DNA of 64,000 nucleotides from Idiomarina fontislapidosi (GTDB lineage Bacteria > Pseudomonadota > Gammaproteobacteria > Enterobacterales > Alteromonadaceae). Position 1 is the stretch's first letter; every line of letters starts with the position of its first letter. Position numbers and translations under genes: made by a program. The stretch is taken from the NCBI RefSeq assembly GCF_003226255.1, contig NZ_QJST01000004.1, positions 124,001 to 188,000 on the forward strand, given 5' to 3'. This document shows positions 33,430 through 42,548 of this stretch, in pieces. Below the pieces are notes generated by a model. It was not told the DNA's origin. It did not search any database and was given only the letters and a program-made list of their open reading frames with translations.

Positions 33430-34001
33430 TGATTCACAACCGCACCGCAAAAACCGTAAACACCTGGTATGGCGACATTAGCGAAGATCTGTTCCAGCAG
33501 TTCGCCAAAACGCAGCTGTTAGTTTTAGACGTCGACGGCGTATTCTCGGATGGTCGCATTTACCTCGGCAACCAGGGTGAGGAGCTGAAAGCTTTTCACA
33601 CGCGTGACGGTTTTGGTCTTAAAGCATGGACCGATGCGGGCTATCCCGCAGCCGTTATCACTGGTCGTAAGTCGGCGATAGTTGAACGCCGTATGAAGCA
33701 CTTGGGTGTAAGTCATATTTATCAAGGTGTAACGAATAAAGTTGAGGTTTACGAGCAATTACTCGAAACACTTCAACTTAATGACTCTCAGGTTGCTTAT
33801 GTAGGCGACGATGTACCGGATTTAAACTTGATTAACCGCGTTAATCTCGGTATCGCGGTACACGATGCCCACCCTTCTGTGCAAATTGCAGCACAATACG
33901 TGACGCGCTGCCAAGGTGGTTTTGGTGCGGTCCGTGAAGTTTGTGACTTATTGCTATTAAGCCGTGGCGAACTGGCGAGTGCTGAGGGAGTCAGTCTGTG
34001 A
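33429..34001 (+). CDS. kdsC: Kdo-8-phosphate phosphatase
   Basis: A 190-residue HAD-superfamily phosphatase that removes phosphate from Kdo-8-P. The catalytic aspartates are D34 and D36 in LDVDGVFSDG, with the later metal-binding GDDVPD loop. It lacks a cap domain, as is typical of the tetrameric KdsC subfamily. Its TGA overlaps the GTG start of lptC. Confidence 0.96.
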   Translation: MIHNRTAKTVNTWYGDISEDLFQQFAKTQLLVLDVDGVFSDGRIYLGNQGEELKAFHTRDGFGLKAWTDAGYPAAVITGRKSAIVERRMKHLGVSHIYQGVTNKVEVYEQLLETLQLNDSQVAYVGDDVPDLNLINRVNLGIAVHDAHPSVQIAAQYVTRCQGGFGAVREVCDLLLLSRGELASAEGVSL

Positions 34002-34558
34002 GTCGCCGCGTTGCACTATTGCTTTTGGTCCTATTTAGCGCGGTCATTCTCTTGTTATGGCGCCCCTTTGGAACGCCCGATGAAGGCGATGCGAGTGTCC
34101 AGTCGCGCAAAATGACACCTGATTTTACTGCTTCAGGTTTAAAAACGCGTTTGTACGAATCAGGCGGCCGTCTAGCACATCAAGTCACCGCGGCACACAT
34201 GTCACATTACATTCAAATCGGTCTAACGGAATTAACCAATCCCGTTTATTCAGTTTATACCGATGAGCGAGAAGCAACATGGCAGGTCAGTGCCGAACAA
34301 GGCACACTGTATGACGATCAAACACTAATTTTAGAGCGCAACGTTGAAATATTAGCCCTCCAGCCTGATACTTCAATTAAACGTGTAAACACTGAGTATC
34401 TGGTCATCGATATACCGGCAGAGACGATGAATACTGATTACCCTGTCACCATTTCGGGACCCCAAATTGCCGTACAAGGTCATGGACTGAGCGCCGACCT
34501 ATACGCAGAAACTATGGAGCTAAAACGTCATGTTAAAACGGTTTTTAATCCTCGCTAG
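33998..34558 (+). CDS. lptC: LptC, inner-membrane LPS export protein
   Basis: A 186-residue bitopic protein with an N-terminal transmembrane helix (about 4-20) and a periplasmic beta-jellyroll domain that receives LPS from LptB2FG and hands it to LptA. The start is a GTG overlapping the kdsC stop. It overlaps lptA by 29 bases. Confidence 0.93.
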   Translation: MSRRVALLLLVLFSAVILLLWRPFGTPDEGDASVQSRKMTPDFTASGLKTRLYESGGRLAHQVTAAHMSHYIQIGLTELTNPVYSVYTDEREATWQVSAEQGTLYDDQTLILERNVEILALQPDTSIKRVNTEYLVIDIPAETMNTDYPVTISGPQIAVQGHGLSADLYAETMELKRHVKTVFNPR

Positions 34559-35072
34559 CCTGACAGCTATGAGCCAAGTGGCTATGGCGCAAGGTGAGGC
34601 TGACTTTAAAAAGCCCATCGAAGTTAATGCAGGACATGAACATTTTGATATTAAGAACAACCAGTTATTGCTGACTGATAATGTTATTGTGACGCAAGGT
34701 TCACTGCGTATCGAAGCGGATCGTCTTGAAGCATCTGGCGGCGAAGCTAAAGACCAAGCGGATATCTTTATCGCCCATGGTCGTCCCGCTATCTACACGC
34801 AACTGCTAGATGATGGTTCAGAAATCAGCGCACAAGCCGATCAAATCACCTATTTTCAAAGCCAAGGGCGGATTGAATTAAAGGGCAATGCGCAAATAAC
34901 CCAGGGCAGCAGTCTATCGCGCGGCGATACCATCGTGTATGACTTGGCAAACCAACATGTCTCTGCGCGCGGGTCAGAAGAATCAGGAGAACGGGTTACC
35001 ACTATTTTTAATCCGAATAAGCAGCCTGAACAAGAACAGCCAGAAGACAACCAACAGCAACAAGAGCAATAA
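34530..35072 (+). CDS. lptA: LptA, periplasmic LPS transport bridge
   Basis: A 180-residue periplasmic protein with a signal peptide (cleaved near AMAQ, residue 21), an OstA/LptA beta-jellyroll domain (about 30-145) and a low-complexity Q/E-rich tail. LptA units stack head to tail to form the LPS bridge to LptD. The start lies inside lptC. Confidence 0.94.
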   Translation: MLKRFLILASLTAMSQVAMAQGEADFKKPIEVNAGHEHFDIKNNQLLLTDNVIVTQGSLRIEADRLEASGGEAKDQADIFIAHGRPAIYTQLLDDGSEISAQADQITYFQSQGRIELKGNAQITQGSSLSRGDTIVYDLANQHVSARGSEESGERVTTIFNPNKQPEQEQPEDNQQQQEQ

Positions 35073-35075
35073 TGC

Positions 35076-35801
35076 ATGGCTAAATTATCCGTTCAGCATC
35101 TCGCTAAATCTTATAACCGACGCCAAGTCGTTAAAGATGTGAGCTTAGAGGTAAGCCAAGGACAAATTATTGGTTTGCTCGGACCCAATGGGGCGGGTAA
35201 AACCACCACGTTTTATATGATCGTTGGCTTAGTGAATTCTGATAAAGGCAGTATTAAGCTAGATGATCAGGATTTAACGTTGTTACCGATGCACGAGCGC
35301 GCGCGTCGCGGAATTGGTTATTTGCCGCAGGAGTCATCTATTTTTCGCAAAATGACTGTGCGCGATAACTTGATGGCGATTCTCGAAACGCGCCCTTCGT
35401 TAACCGCTATTGAGCGTGAAGAAAAACTCGATTCGCTGCTTGAAGAATTTAATATCGGGCATATCGTCAACAGTTTAGGTATGAGCCTATCGGGGGGTGA
35501 ACGTCGTCGGGTGGAGATTGCTCGCGCACTCGCCGCCGATCCAACGTTTATCTTGCTCGATGAGCCGTTTGCGGGGGTTGATCCCATTTCGGTACTCGAC
35601 ATCAAAAAAATTATTGAACATCTTAAGCATCGAGGCATCGGTGTGTTGATTACTGACCACAATGTGCGCGAGACATTATCAGTATGCGAACATGCTTATA
35701 TTGTCAGTCACGGTGAGCTGATTGCCAGTGGTGACGCGAATAGCGTATTGTCAAATCAACAAGTTAAAGATGTCTACCTCGGTGAGCAGTTCACCTTGTA
35801 A
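35076..35801 (+). CDS. lptB: LptB, LPS export ABC ATPase
   Basis: A 241-residue ABC ATPase with Walker [10 protein letters not shown] (residues 36-44), signature LSGGERRR and Walker [14 protein letters not shown]. It energises LPS extraction with LptFG, which are not in the window. It starts 3 bases after lptA. Confidence 0.97.
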   Translation: MAKLSVQHLAKSYNRRQVVKDVSLEVSQGQIIGLLGPNGAGKTTTFYMIVGLVNSDKGSIKLDDQDLTLLPMHERARRGIGYLPQESSIFRKMTVRDNLMAILETRPSLTAIEREEKLDSLLEEFNIGHIVNSLGMSLSGGERRRVEIARALAADPTFILLDEPFAGVDPISVLDIKKIIEHLKHRGIGVLITDHNVRETLSVCEHAYIVSHGELIASGDANSVLSNQQVKDVYLGEQFTL

Positions 35802-35830
35802 CACAGCACAAGTGAGGCCGGGATAATCAG

Positions 35831-37288
35831 ATGAAACAAAGCTTGCAACTAAAAATGGGTCAGCAATTAACGATGACCCCACAACTACAACAAGCCATTC
35901 GGCTGTTGCAACTCTCATCACTCGATTTACAAGCCGAAATTCAAGAAGCCTTGGACAATAACCCTTTGCTTGAGGTGGAGAGCGACGGAGAGGGAGAATC
36001 AGACTCGGACGCAGAATCTGAGCGGACACAAAAGGATGATAGTCAGAAAGAAACCGTCGATGCGTTAGCGGATCAGTCGTTACCCGATGACTTACCCCTT
36101 GATAGCACCTGGGATGATACATACACCTCTACTACACCCTCTAATTCGGTTAGCAATAGCCAATCCTTTGATGGCGAACTCGACGTCTATCAGGGGGAAA
36201 CCAGCGATTCCCTGCATGACCATTTGTTATGGCAGATGCACATGTCGCACTTCTCGGAAGAAGATGCAGCCATCGCGACCGCAATCATCGAATCGATCGA
36301 CGAACGCGGGTATCTCACCGCCGAACTTGATGAGCTTGTCGAAGCCATTGAGTTACCCGAGGTGGGTGTCGAAGAAGTTGCGATGGTGCTTAAACGGATC
36401 CAGCATTTTGATCCACTTGGCGTTGGCGCACGCTCCATTCAAGAATGTTTGAGCATTCAACTAAAACAATTATGTGAAAAAACCCCATGCAAAAAGCTTG
36501 CATTAACCCTAATAAATGATTACATGGAGTTAATGGGAGCACGTGATTACAAGGGTTTGCAGCGTAAGCTTAAAATCGACGAAGCCGAATTAAAAGATAC
36601 GCTTCGGCTGATTCAAACCTTAAATCCGTACCCGGGTGATGCTATCGACCAAAAACCCGTTGAGTACGTCGTACCGGATATATCCGTAGTGAAAAAAAAC
36701 GGTCGATGGGTGGTCGAATTAAATCCTGATAGCGTACCTAAATTAAGAGTGAACGAACAATATGCGGCCATGAGTCGCGATGCGAAATCGAGCTCCGACT
36801 CGCAGTATATAAAACAACACACGCAAGAAGCGCGTTGGTTTATTAAGAGTTTAGAGAGCAGAAACGAAACGTTACTCAAAGTCGCGCATTGTATTGTTCA
36901 ACGTCAGCAAGGCTTTTTTGAGCATGGTGAGGAGGCGATGAAGCCGATGGTTCTCAATGATGTCGCGGAAGCCGTTGATATGCACGAAAGTACGATTTCT
37001 CGTGTAACAACTCAAAAGTATCTTCATTGCCCGCGCGGCATCTTCGAGCTTAAGTATTTCTTCTCCAGTCATGTCAGTACAGAAACAGGAGGTGAGTGTT
37101 CGAGTACCGCAATTAGAGCCCTAATCAAGAAACTTGTGGCGGCAGAAAACCGCGCTAAGCCATTAAGTGATAACAAAATTGCTGAACTCATCGCAGATCA
37201 GGGAATCCAAGTAGCAAGAAGAACGATTGCGAAATACCGTGAATCGCTCAACATTCCCTCTTCAAGCCAAAGGAAGAGTCTGCTTTAA
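35831..37288 (+). CDS. rpoN: RNA polymerase sigma-54 factor RpoN
   Basis: A 485-residue sigma-54. Region I is glutamine/leucine-rich (residues 1-50, MKQSLQLKMGQQLTMTPQLQ), region II is a strongly acidic linker (about 55-110), and region III carries the core-binding and helix-turn-helix parts and ends with the RpoN box ARRTIAKYRE (462-471), which contacts the -24 element. It follows lptB by 29 bases. Confidence 0.97.
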   Translation: MKQSLQLKMGQQLTMTPQLQQAIRLLQLSSLDLQAEIQEALDNNPLLEVESDGEGESDSDAESERTQKDDSQKETVDALADQSLPDDLPLDSTWDDTYTSTTPSNSVSNSQSFDGELDVYQGETSDSLHDHLLWQMHMSHFSEEDAAIATAIIESIDERGYLTAELDELVEAIELPEVGVEEVAMVLKRIQHFDPLGVGARSIQECLSIQLKQLCEKTPCKKLALTLINDYMELMGARDYKGLQRKLKIDEAELKDTLRLIQTLNPYPGDAIDQKPVEYVVPDISVVKKNGRWVVELNPDSVPKLRVNEQYAAMSRDAKSSSDSQYIKQHTQEARWFIKSLESRNETLLKVAHCIVQRQQGFFEHGEEAMKPMVLNDVAEAVDMHESTISRVTTQKYLHCPRGIFELKYFFSSHVSTETGGECSSTAIRALIKKLVAAENRAKPLSDNKIAELIADQGIQVARRTIAKYRESLNIPSSSQRKSLL

Positions 37289-37316
37289 TATTGTTCAACC
37301 GTAGAAGGAAGACGTT

Positions 37317-37604
37317 ATGCAAATCAACTTAACAGGTCACCACATTGATATTACTGACGCGTTGCGTGATTACGTGGATACAAAATTTGCCAAACTAGAG
37401 CGCCACTTTGACCACATAAACAACGTTCACGTCATCCTAAATGTTGAAAAAACGGTTCAAAAAGCGGAAGCTACGCTTCACGTCAATGGCGGAGAAATTT
37501 TCGCCGATGCGGAACACGACGATATGTACGCGGCGATCGATGGGCTCATTAATAAACTCGACCGCCAAGTGATTAAACACAAAGAAAAGTTGAAAAAACA
37601 CTAA
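37317..37604 (+). CDS. hpf: Ribosome hibernation-promoting factor (short HPF)
   Basis: A 95-residue short-form HPF starting MQINLTGHHIDITDALRDYV. It binds the 30S decoding site and helps form 100S dimers in stationary phase. Its place directly after rpoN is conserved in gammaproteobacteria. Confidence 0.95.
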   Translation: MQINLTGHHIDITDALRDYVDTKFAKLERHFDHINNVHVILNVEKTVQKAEATLHVNGGEIFADAEHDDMYAAIDGLINKLDRQVIKHKEKLKKH

Positions 37605-37607
37605 ATC

Positions 37608-38078
37608 ATGCAATTGTCTGATCTTTTGAGCCCCGACTGCACCAAGTGTGCAGTCGAGGGTGCAAGCAAAAAACGCCTGTTAGAAACTATCAGTGCCATC
37701 GCGGCCCCCAAACTCGTCGGTATCACAAAGCACGACATTTTTGAGAGTTTGATTAATCGCGAGCGCTTAGGTAGTACCGGCATCGGTTTAGGTATTGCTA
37801 TTCCACACGGTCGTTTGGCGAATGCCACACAGCCTGTCGCGGTACTTATGACACTCGAGCAACCCATTGAGTTTGACGCGATAGACAATCAACCCGTGGA
37901 TATCGTATTTGCTTTGCTTGTTCCCGAATCGGAGCATGAAAATCACTTGAACACTCTCGCAACGGTTGCCAAACGCATGAATAATAAAGAATGCACACGT
38001 TCGTTGCGCGATGCTCACAGTGACCAAGAGCTCTATACGATGTTTGTCAGCGAAGATCAGGCACCCGAATGCAACTAA
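37608..38078 (+). CDS. ptsN: Nitrogen-PTS EIIA protein PtsN
   Basis: A 156-residue EIIA-Ntr domain with the phosphorylatable histidine H67 in GIAIPHGR. It receives phosphate from NPr and regulates potassium transport and other targets. It overlaps rapZ by 10 bases. The cognate EI-Ntr (ptsP) is not in the window. Confidence 0.96.
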   Translation: MQLSDLLSPDCTKCAVEGASKKRLLETISAIAAPKLVGITKHDIFESLINRERLGSTGIGLGIAIPHGRLANATQPVAVLMTLEQPIEFDAIDNQPVDIVFALLVPESEHENHLNTLATVAKRMNNKECTRSLRDAHSDQELYTMFVSEDQAPECN

Positions 38079-38914
38079 TTATCGTCAGTGGACGCTCGGG
38101 ATCGGGCAAGACGATTGCCCTTAGAGTACTCGAAGATCTTGGTTTTTACTGTGTCGATAACCTCCCCATCGCATTGCTATCCACGCTGGTGCATTCTGTC
38201 ATAAAACAATACGATCGCGTCGCTATCAGTATTGATGTTCGCAACTTACCGCAAGACCCTCACGAACTAGTGGAGTCAATAGACTTTTTGCCCGAAGAAG
38301 TTGAAATCGAAGTGCTGTTTATCGATGCAGACGACCAAACGCTGTTGCAACGTTTTGGTGAAACCCGTCGTCTACATCCGCTTTCACAAAAGCAACTGCC
38401 GTTGGTAGAAGCATTGCAACTCGAGAACCGACTCCTCGATCCGATCGCTGAACGGGCCACGTGGCGTATTGATAGTAGTAATCTCTCACTGCATCAACTG
38501 AGTGAGGAGGTCAGTGCTCGAGTTTTAGGTAAGGCGTCAAAACACGTAGTGATTGTTTTTCAGTCGTTTGGCTTTAAACATGGGGTACCGAAGGATGCCG
38601 ATTTCGTCTTTGATGCGCGAATTTTACCCAATCCGCACTGGAATCCAGAACTTAAGTTACTGACAGGTCAAGATGAAGACGTTAAGCAGTTTTTCCGTAA
38701 GGAAGGTTTGGTTACCAAATACTTATTGCAGGTCGAGAACTTCCTAGCAACCTGGTTACCCTACTTTCAGCGAAGCAACCGCAGCTATCTGACCATCGCG
38801 GTCGGTTGTACAGGCGGTCAGCACCGTTCAGTATATTTGGCTGAGGCGCTCGCGGATCAGTTCCGAACGGATGAAACCAACGTTCAAGTTCGCCATCGGG
38901 AATTGTCAAAATGA
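38069..38914 (+). CDS. rapZ: RapZ, RNase adapter / nucleotide-binding protein
   Basis: A 281-residue P-loop protein with Walker A GRSGSGKT (residues 8-15) and the C-terminal RNA-binding domain ending VGCTGGQHRSVYLAEAL. In E. coli RapZ directs RNase E to the sRNA GlmZ and thereby controls GlmS and cell-wall amino-sugar supply. It lies between ptsN and ptsO, as usual. Confidence 0.96.
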   Translation: MQLIIVSGRSGSGKTIALRVLEDLGFYCVDNLPIALLSTLVHSVIKQYDRVAISIDVRNLPQDPHELVESIDFLPEEVEIEVLFIDADDQTLLQRFGETRRLHPLSQKQLPLVEALQLENRLLDPIAERATWRIDSSNLSLHQLSEEVSARVLGKASKHVVIVFQSFGFKHGVPKDADFVFDARILPNPHWNPELKLLTGQDEDVKQFFRKEGLVTKYLLQVENFLATWLPYFQRSNRSYLTIAVGCTGGQHRSVYLAEALADQFRTDETNVQVRHRELSK

Positions 38915-39189
38915 CGCAAAAAGTCTGTAAATCTCTGATCATTCGCAATAAACTAGGTCTCCACGCACGCGCAGCAACAAAATTAGCACGACTCACACAA
39001 GAATTCTCGGCTAGAATTACCGTAAGCCAAGATGGTCAAGAAGTCGATGCTGGTAGTGTCATGTGTTTAATGCTGTTAGCAAGTCAACAAGGGCGTGAAG
39101 TCCAGGTCTGTGCCGAAGGTGACGACGCCGAGGCGGCACTCGACGCTATTACGACATTGTTCGAAGATAAATTTGAGGAAGCGGAATAA
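38911..39189 (+). CDS. ptsO: NPr, HPr-like phosphocarrier of the nitrogen PTS
   Basis: A 92-residue HPr-family protein with the active histidine H18 in LGLHARAATKL. It shuttles phosphate from EI-Ntr to PtsN. The start overlaps the rapZ stop as ATGA. Confidence 0.95.
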   Translation: MTQKVCKSLIIRNKLGLHARAATKLARLTQEFSARITVSQDGQEVDAGSVMCLMLLASQQGREVQVCAEGDDAEAALDAITTLFEDKFEEAE

Positions 39190-39191
39190 CT

Positions 39192-40553
39192 ATGATGGCT
39201 GAGCTGTCCGATAAAGAATACGCAATGCAGCGTATTCAAGAGGTTAATACTGCCCTGTCGGACGGTATGTATGTGGCTGCACGACGCATGCTGCATAATA
39301 TGCCCGCCTGTGATATTGCGCTGCTGCTTGAGTCATCACCGCCCAAAAGTCGTGCTATTGTCTGGAAGCTCGTCGATGCCGATGAACACGGTGATATCCT
39401 AGAAGAGCTCTCTGAAGAAGTTCAAAAGTCCATCATTCGTCAAATGGCGCCGGAGAAACTCGCCGCTGCGACTGAAGGTATGGACACGGATGACCTCGCC
39501 TACGTTCTTCGTGGTCTGCCCGATCAGGTTTATCAAGAAGTACTTAAGTCGATGGATGAGCGCGACCGAGAGCGCGCAGAAACAGCTTTGTCTTATGACG
39601 AGGATTCCGCCGGCGGTATCATGAACACGGATACCATCACCGTACGTGCCGATGTGACCGTTGATGTTGTATTGCGCTACCTGCGTTTAAAAGGTGAGCT
39701 GCCAGAGGCAACGGATAAACTGTACGTGGCGGATCGTAACGACAAACTGATTGGCGAAATTGCGTTATCACGTTTAGTCACCGTCGATCCATCCAAAGTT
39801 GTCAGCGACATTATGTCACCGGATATCGTCAGTATTCCAGTCGATATGGACGAAACCGAAGTCGCGAAATTATTTGAGCGCCATGACTGGGTGTCGGCGC
39901 CCGTGGTCGACGCCGATCAACAGTTAGTCGGTCGTATCACCATCGATGATGTGGTCGATATCATCCGTGAAGACGCACAACACTCGATGTTAAGCATGGC
40001 CGGTTTAGAAGATGATGAAGATACCTTCGCACCGGTATTAAAGAGTACACGCCGCCGTACCGTGTGGCTTGCCATTAACCTCGTCACTGCATTGCTCGCG
40101 GCAATGGTCAGCTCGCTGTTCGAAGATGTACTGGCACAAATGGCGGTGCTCGCAATATTGAATACCATCGTACCCAGTATGGGCGGTATCGCCGGTAGCC
40201 AGACGCTTACCTTGGTTATTCGTGGTATGGCACTCGGTCATATCGGTAGCAGTAACTCGCGTTGGCTAATCGGTAAGGAGCTCGCGATTGGTGCGCTCAA
40301 CGGTGTGATTTGGTCAGTATTGATTGCCGCCGTGGTGGCGCTGTGGATGCAAAGCTGGTTAGTCGGCGGAATCATCGCCTTTGCCATGATGATGAACTTA
40401 CTTGCCGCTTCGTTGGCAGGGGTCACCGTACCAATGATACTGAAGCGCTTTGACATTGATCCTGCACTGGCAGGCGGCGTGATTTTGACTACGGTCACCG
40501 ACGTGGTCGGTATTTTCGCATTCTTAGGTACTGCGACATTGCTGCTTTCTTAA
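39192..40553 (+). CDS. mgtE: MgtE-type magnesium channel
   Basis: A 453-residue MgtE: a cytosolic N-domain of helical repeats (about 10-135), two CBS domains (about 140-265), and five membrane helices in the C-terminal third containing the pore stretch NTIVPSMGGIAGSQTLTL. Magnesium binding to the cytosolic part closes the channel. It follows ptsO by 2 bases and is the last gene of the plus-strand cluster; a 14-bp hairpin spans its stop. Confidence 0.95.
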   Translation: MMAELSDKEYAMQRIQEVNTALSDGMYVAARRMLHNMPACDIALLLESSPPKSRAIVWKLVDADEHGDILEELSEEVQKSIIRQMAPEKLAAATEGMDTDDLAYVLRGLPDQVYQEVLKSMDERDRERAETALSYDEDSAGGIMNTDTITVRADVTVDVVLRYLRLKGELPEATDKLYVADRNDKLIGEIALSRLVTVDPSKVVSDIMSPDIVSIPVDMDETEVAKLFERHDWVSAPVVDADQQLVGRITIDDVVDIIREDAQHSMLSMAGLEDDEDTFAPVLKSTRRRTVWLAINLVTALLAAMVSSLFEDVLAQMAVLAILNTIVPSMGGIAGSQTLTLVIRGMALGHIGSSNSRWLIGKELAIGALNGVIWSVLIAAVVALWMQSWLVGGIIAFAMMMNLLAASLAGVTVPMILKRFDIDPALAGGVILTTVTDVVGIFAFLGTATLLLS

Positions 40554-40565
40554 GCAGCAATGTCG
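40534..40565. terminator. Hairpin between convergent mgtE and pmbA
   Basis: A perfect 14-bp stem CGACATTGCTGCTT / AAGCAGCAATGTCG with a TCTT loop overlapping the mgtE stop. Neither strand has a T run after it, so termination by this hairpin alone is uncertain; it may instead protect transcript ends. Confidence 0.5.
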
Positions 40566-40574
40566 TCGATTAGC

Positions 40575-41921
40575 CTACTGCCCTGCAATCCGCATTTCTT
40601 CGAGTAAAACCGAGCCAGTATGTAACGCGTGACGTTGGTCGACATCGTTACCAATAGCGACGATGTTCGCCAGCATATCTTTTAGGTTACCGGCAATGGT
40701 CACCTCCTCAACGGGATACTGAATCTCGCCATGCTCAACCCAGAAGCCGGCGGCACCGCGTGAGTAGTCACCATTGACAAGGTTAACACCCTGCCCCATC
40801 AGCTCAGTAACTAATAACCCTGTGCCCATTTGCTTGCACAAATCCGCTAGGCTCTTATCACCATGGGTAAGACGCCAGTTATGGATTCCTCCAGCATGAC
40901 CGGTTGGCTGCATATCCATTTTACGCGCCGCATAACTGGTCAGCAGATAAGTCTGTAACTCACCCGCTTGTACGATATCGCGATCAACGGTAGCTAACCC
41001 TTCATGGTCAAACGGACTACTCGCCAGGCCACCCACAATATGCGGACATTCCTTAATGTTAAGCCACGAAGGCAATACCTGCTGTCCGAGTGCATCAAGT
41101 AAGAAGCTGGACTTACGATAGAGGTTTCCACCACTGATCGCGCTCACGAAGTGGCCGAATAAACTACCTGCAACGTCGGCGCGAAAAATTACCGGCACTT
41201 TAGCGGTATCGATCTTACGCCCCCCTAAACGGGATAACGTTTCTTGGGCAGCTTCCTCAGCCACTTTTTCTGGCGCGGCTAAGTCTTGTGTGCGGCGTGC
41301 AACCGAATAGCTCATATCACGCTGCATGCGCTCACCCTCTTTAGCAATCAGCACACAACTGAGGTTGTGGCGTGACTGGAGGTAGCCGCCTAAGAAGCCA
41401 TGACTGTTGCCGTATACGCGAAACCCCGTATGTGAGCCGTAATGCGCACCATCCGAGTTGATAATGCGTTTGTCTAAGTCCAAGCCATGGCGTTCACACG
41501 CCAAGGCTTGCTCAATCGCGTACTCCGCGCTTTGGTCGCCCGGGTGGCACAAATCCAGCTCAGGGTAGTCTTTAGTCATGAGCTCTTTGGGCGCTAATCC
41601 GTTAAACGGATCGGCGGATGTATAACGGGCAATTTCAGCTGCTTTTTTAACCGCCGCAGCGATCGCCTCGCGTGAGAGATCCGTCGTCGATGCAGAGCCT
41701 TTTTGATGATCGCGGTATACACTAATACCTAACGCACCATCTTGATTAAACTCAACGGTCTCGACCTCGCCCATACGAGTGCCGACTGAAATACCGGCGC
41801 TTTTGCTTATTGAGCACTCGGCTGCCGAAGTCCCCTCTTTAGCCGCTAACTCCAAAGCATATTGGACCGCTAATTCAACATCATCAAGTTGTTGTTGTAA
41901 CTCGCTAAGTTGAGGTTTCAA
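40575..41921 (-). CDS. pmbA: PmbA (TldE), metalloprotease partner subunit
   Basis: A 448-residue TldE-family protein. TldD and TldE form a heterodimeric zinc protease that degrades unfolded peptides and processes microcin B17 and CcdA in E. coli; the catalytic HExxxH is in TldD. The alignment-like stretches TGHAGGIHNWR and GAAGFWVEHGEIQYPV are typical of PmbA. The start is a TTG at 41921 with a strong GAGGAG SD 6 bases upstream. darP is divergent from it; tldD is 0.6 kb away in the same direction. Confidence 0.94.
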   Translation of the reverse strand: MKPQLSELQQQLDDVELAVQYALELAAKEGTSAAECSISKSAGISVGTRMGEVETVEFNQDGALGISVYRDHQKGSASTTDLSREAIAAAVKKAAEIARYTSADPFNGLAPKELMTKDYPELDLCHPGDQSAEYAIEQALACERHGLDLDKRIINSDGAHYGSHTGFRVYGNSHGFLGGYLQSRHNLSCVLIAKEGERMQRDMSYSVARRTQDLAAPEKVAEEAAQETLSRLGGRKIDTAKVPVIFRADVAGSLFGHFVSAISGGNLYRKSSFLLDALGQQVLPSWLNIKECPHIVGGLASSPFDHEGLATVDRDIVQAGELQTYLLTSYAARKMDMQPTGHAGGIHNWRLTHGDKSLADLCKQMGTGLLVTELMGQGVNLVNGDYSRGAAGFWVEHGEIQYPVEEVTIAGNLKDMLANIVAIGNDVDQRHALHTGSVLLEEMRIAGQ

Positions 41922-41927
41922 TGTACA

Positions 41928-41933
41928 CTCCTC
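41928..41933 (-). promoter_or_regulatory. Shine-Dalgarno supporting a TTG start for pmbA
   Basis: GAGGAG on the minus strand, 6 bases before TTG (41919-41921). No in-frame ATG or GTG gives a better start. Confidence 0.7.
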
Positions 41934-42005
41934 TAAATGATTAACGCGTCTTGCGTAAAACTGGTAAACTGCTCGCTATTATTAGCAAATAAAATTGAAT
42001 GGATT

Positions 42006-42539
42006 ATGGCTCGTAAACCTACCCACTCGACATCTCCCGATGAGATCGAATTTGAAGATGCCCCCAGCAAAAGTGAACGCAAACGCCAAGTTGAAGCCCT
42101 ACAAAAATTGGGCACTGAGCTCGTTGACTTAACAGACACACAACTCAATAGCATTCCAATGGACGATGAGTTGCGTGATGCCGTCTTACTCGCTCGTAAA
42201 ATTAAAAACAAGCATGAAGGCTACCGCCGTCAGCTACAGTTCATTGGTAAATTAATGCGTCAACGCGATGTAGCGCCTATCGAACAGGCCATGGAACGCC
42301 TTAACTCGTTTCATCAACAAACCGTGAATAAATTTCATGCTGTAGAGCAACAACGCGACCTATTGCTCTCGGGTAGCGAAGAGGCTCTAACAGACTTTTT
42401 TAATCGTTACCCTGACGCCGATATTCAACGGGTTCGTCAGTGGCTTAGACAAGCATCCAAGCAAGCGGAAGAAAATAAGCCGCCAACCGCCGCACGTCAG
42501 TTGTTTGTTTATTTACGTGGATTAATGACTGAGGCTTGA
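42006..42539 (+). CDS. darP: DarP (YjgA), 50S subunit assembly factor
   Basis: A 177-residue highly charged helical protein of the DUF615 family; the core SKSERKRQVEALQKLGTELVDL is diagnostic. DarP binds late 50S intermediates and supports peptidyl-transferase centre maturation in E. coli. The ATG at 42006 matches the family start; the frame could be extended 23 codons without support. It sits between pmbA and tldD in opposite orientation to both. Confidence 0.93.
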   Translation: MARKPTHSTSPDEIEFEDAPSKSERKRQVEALQKLGTELVDLTDTQLNSIPMDDELRDAVLLARKIKNKHEGYRRQLQFIGKLMRQRDVAPIEQAMERLNSFHQQTVNKFHAVEQQRDLLLSGSEEALTDFFNRYPDADIQRVRQWLRQASKQAEENKPPTAARQLFVYLRGLMTEA

Positions 42540-42548
42540 GCCTCAGTC
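42527..42548. terminator. Hairpin between convergent darP and tldD
   Basis: A 10-bp inverted repeat GACTGAGGCT / AGCCTCAGTC around the darP stop and reaching into the tldD stop. The loop is very short and there is no T run, so it is a modest terminator candidate for both strands. Confidence 0.45.
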
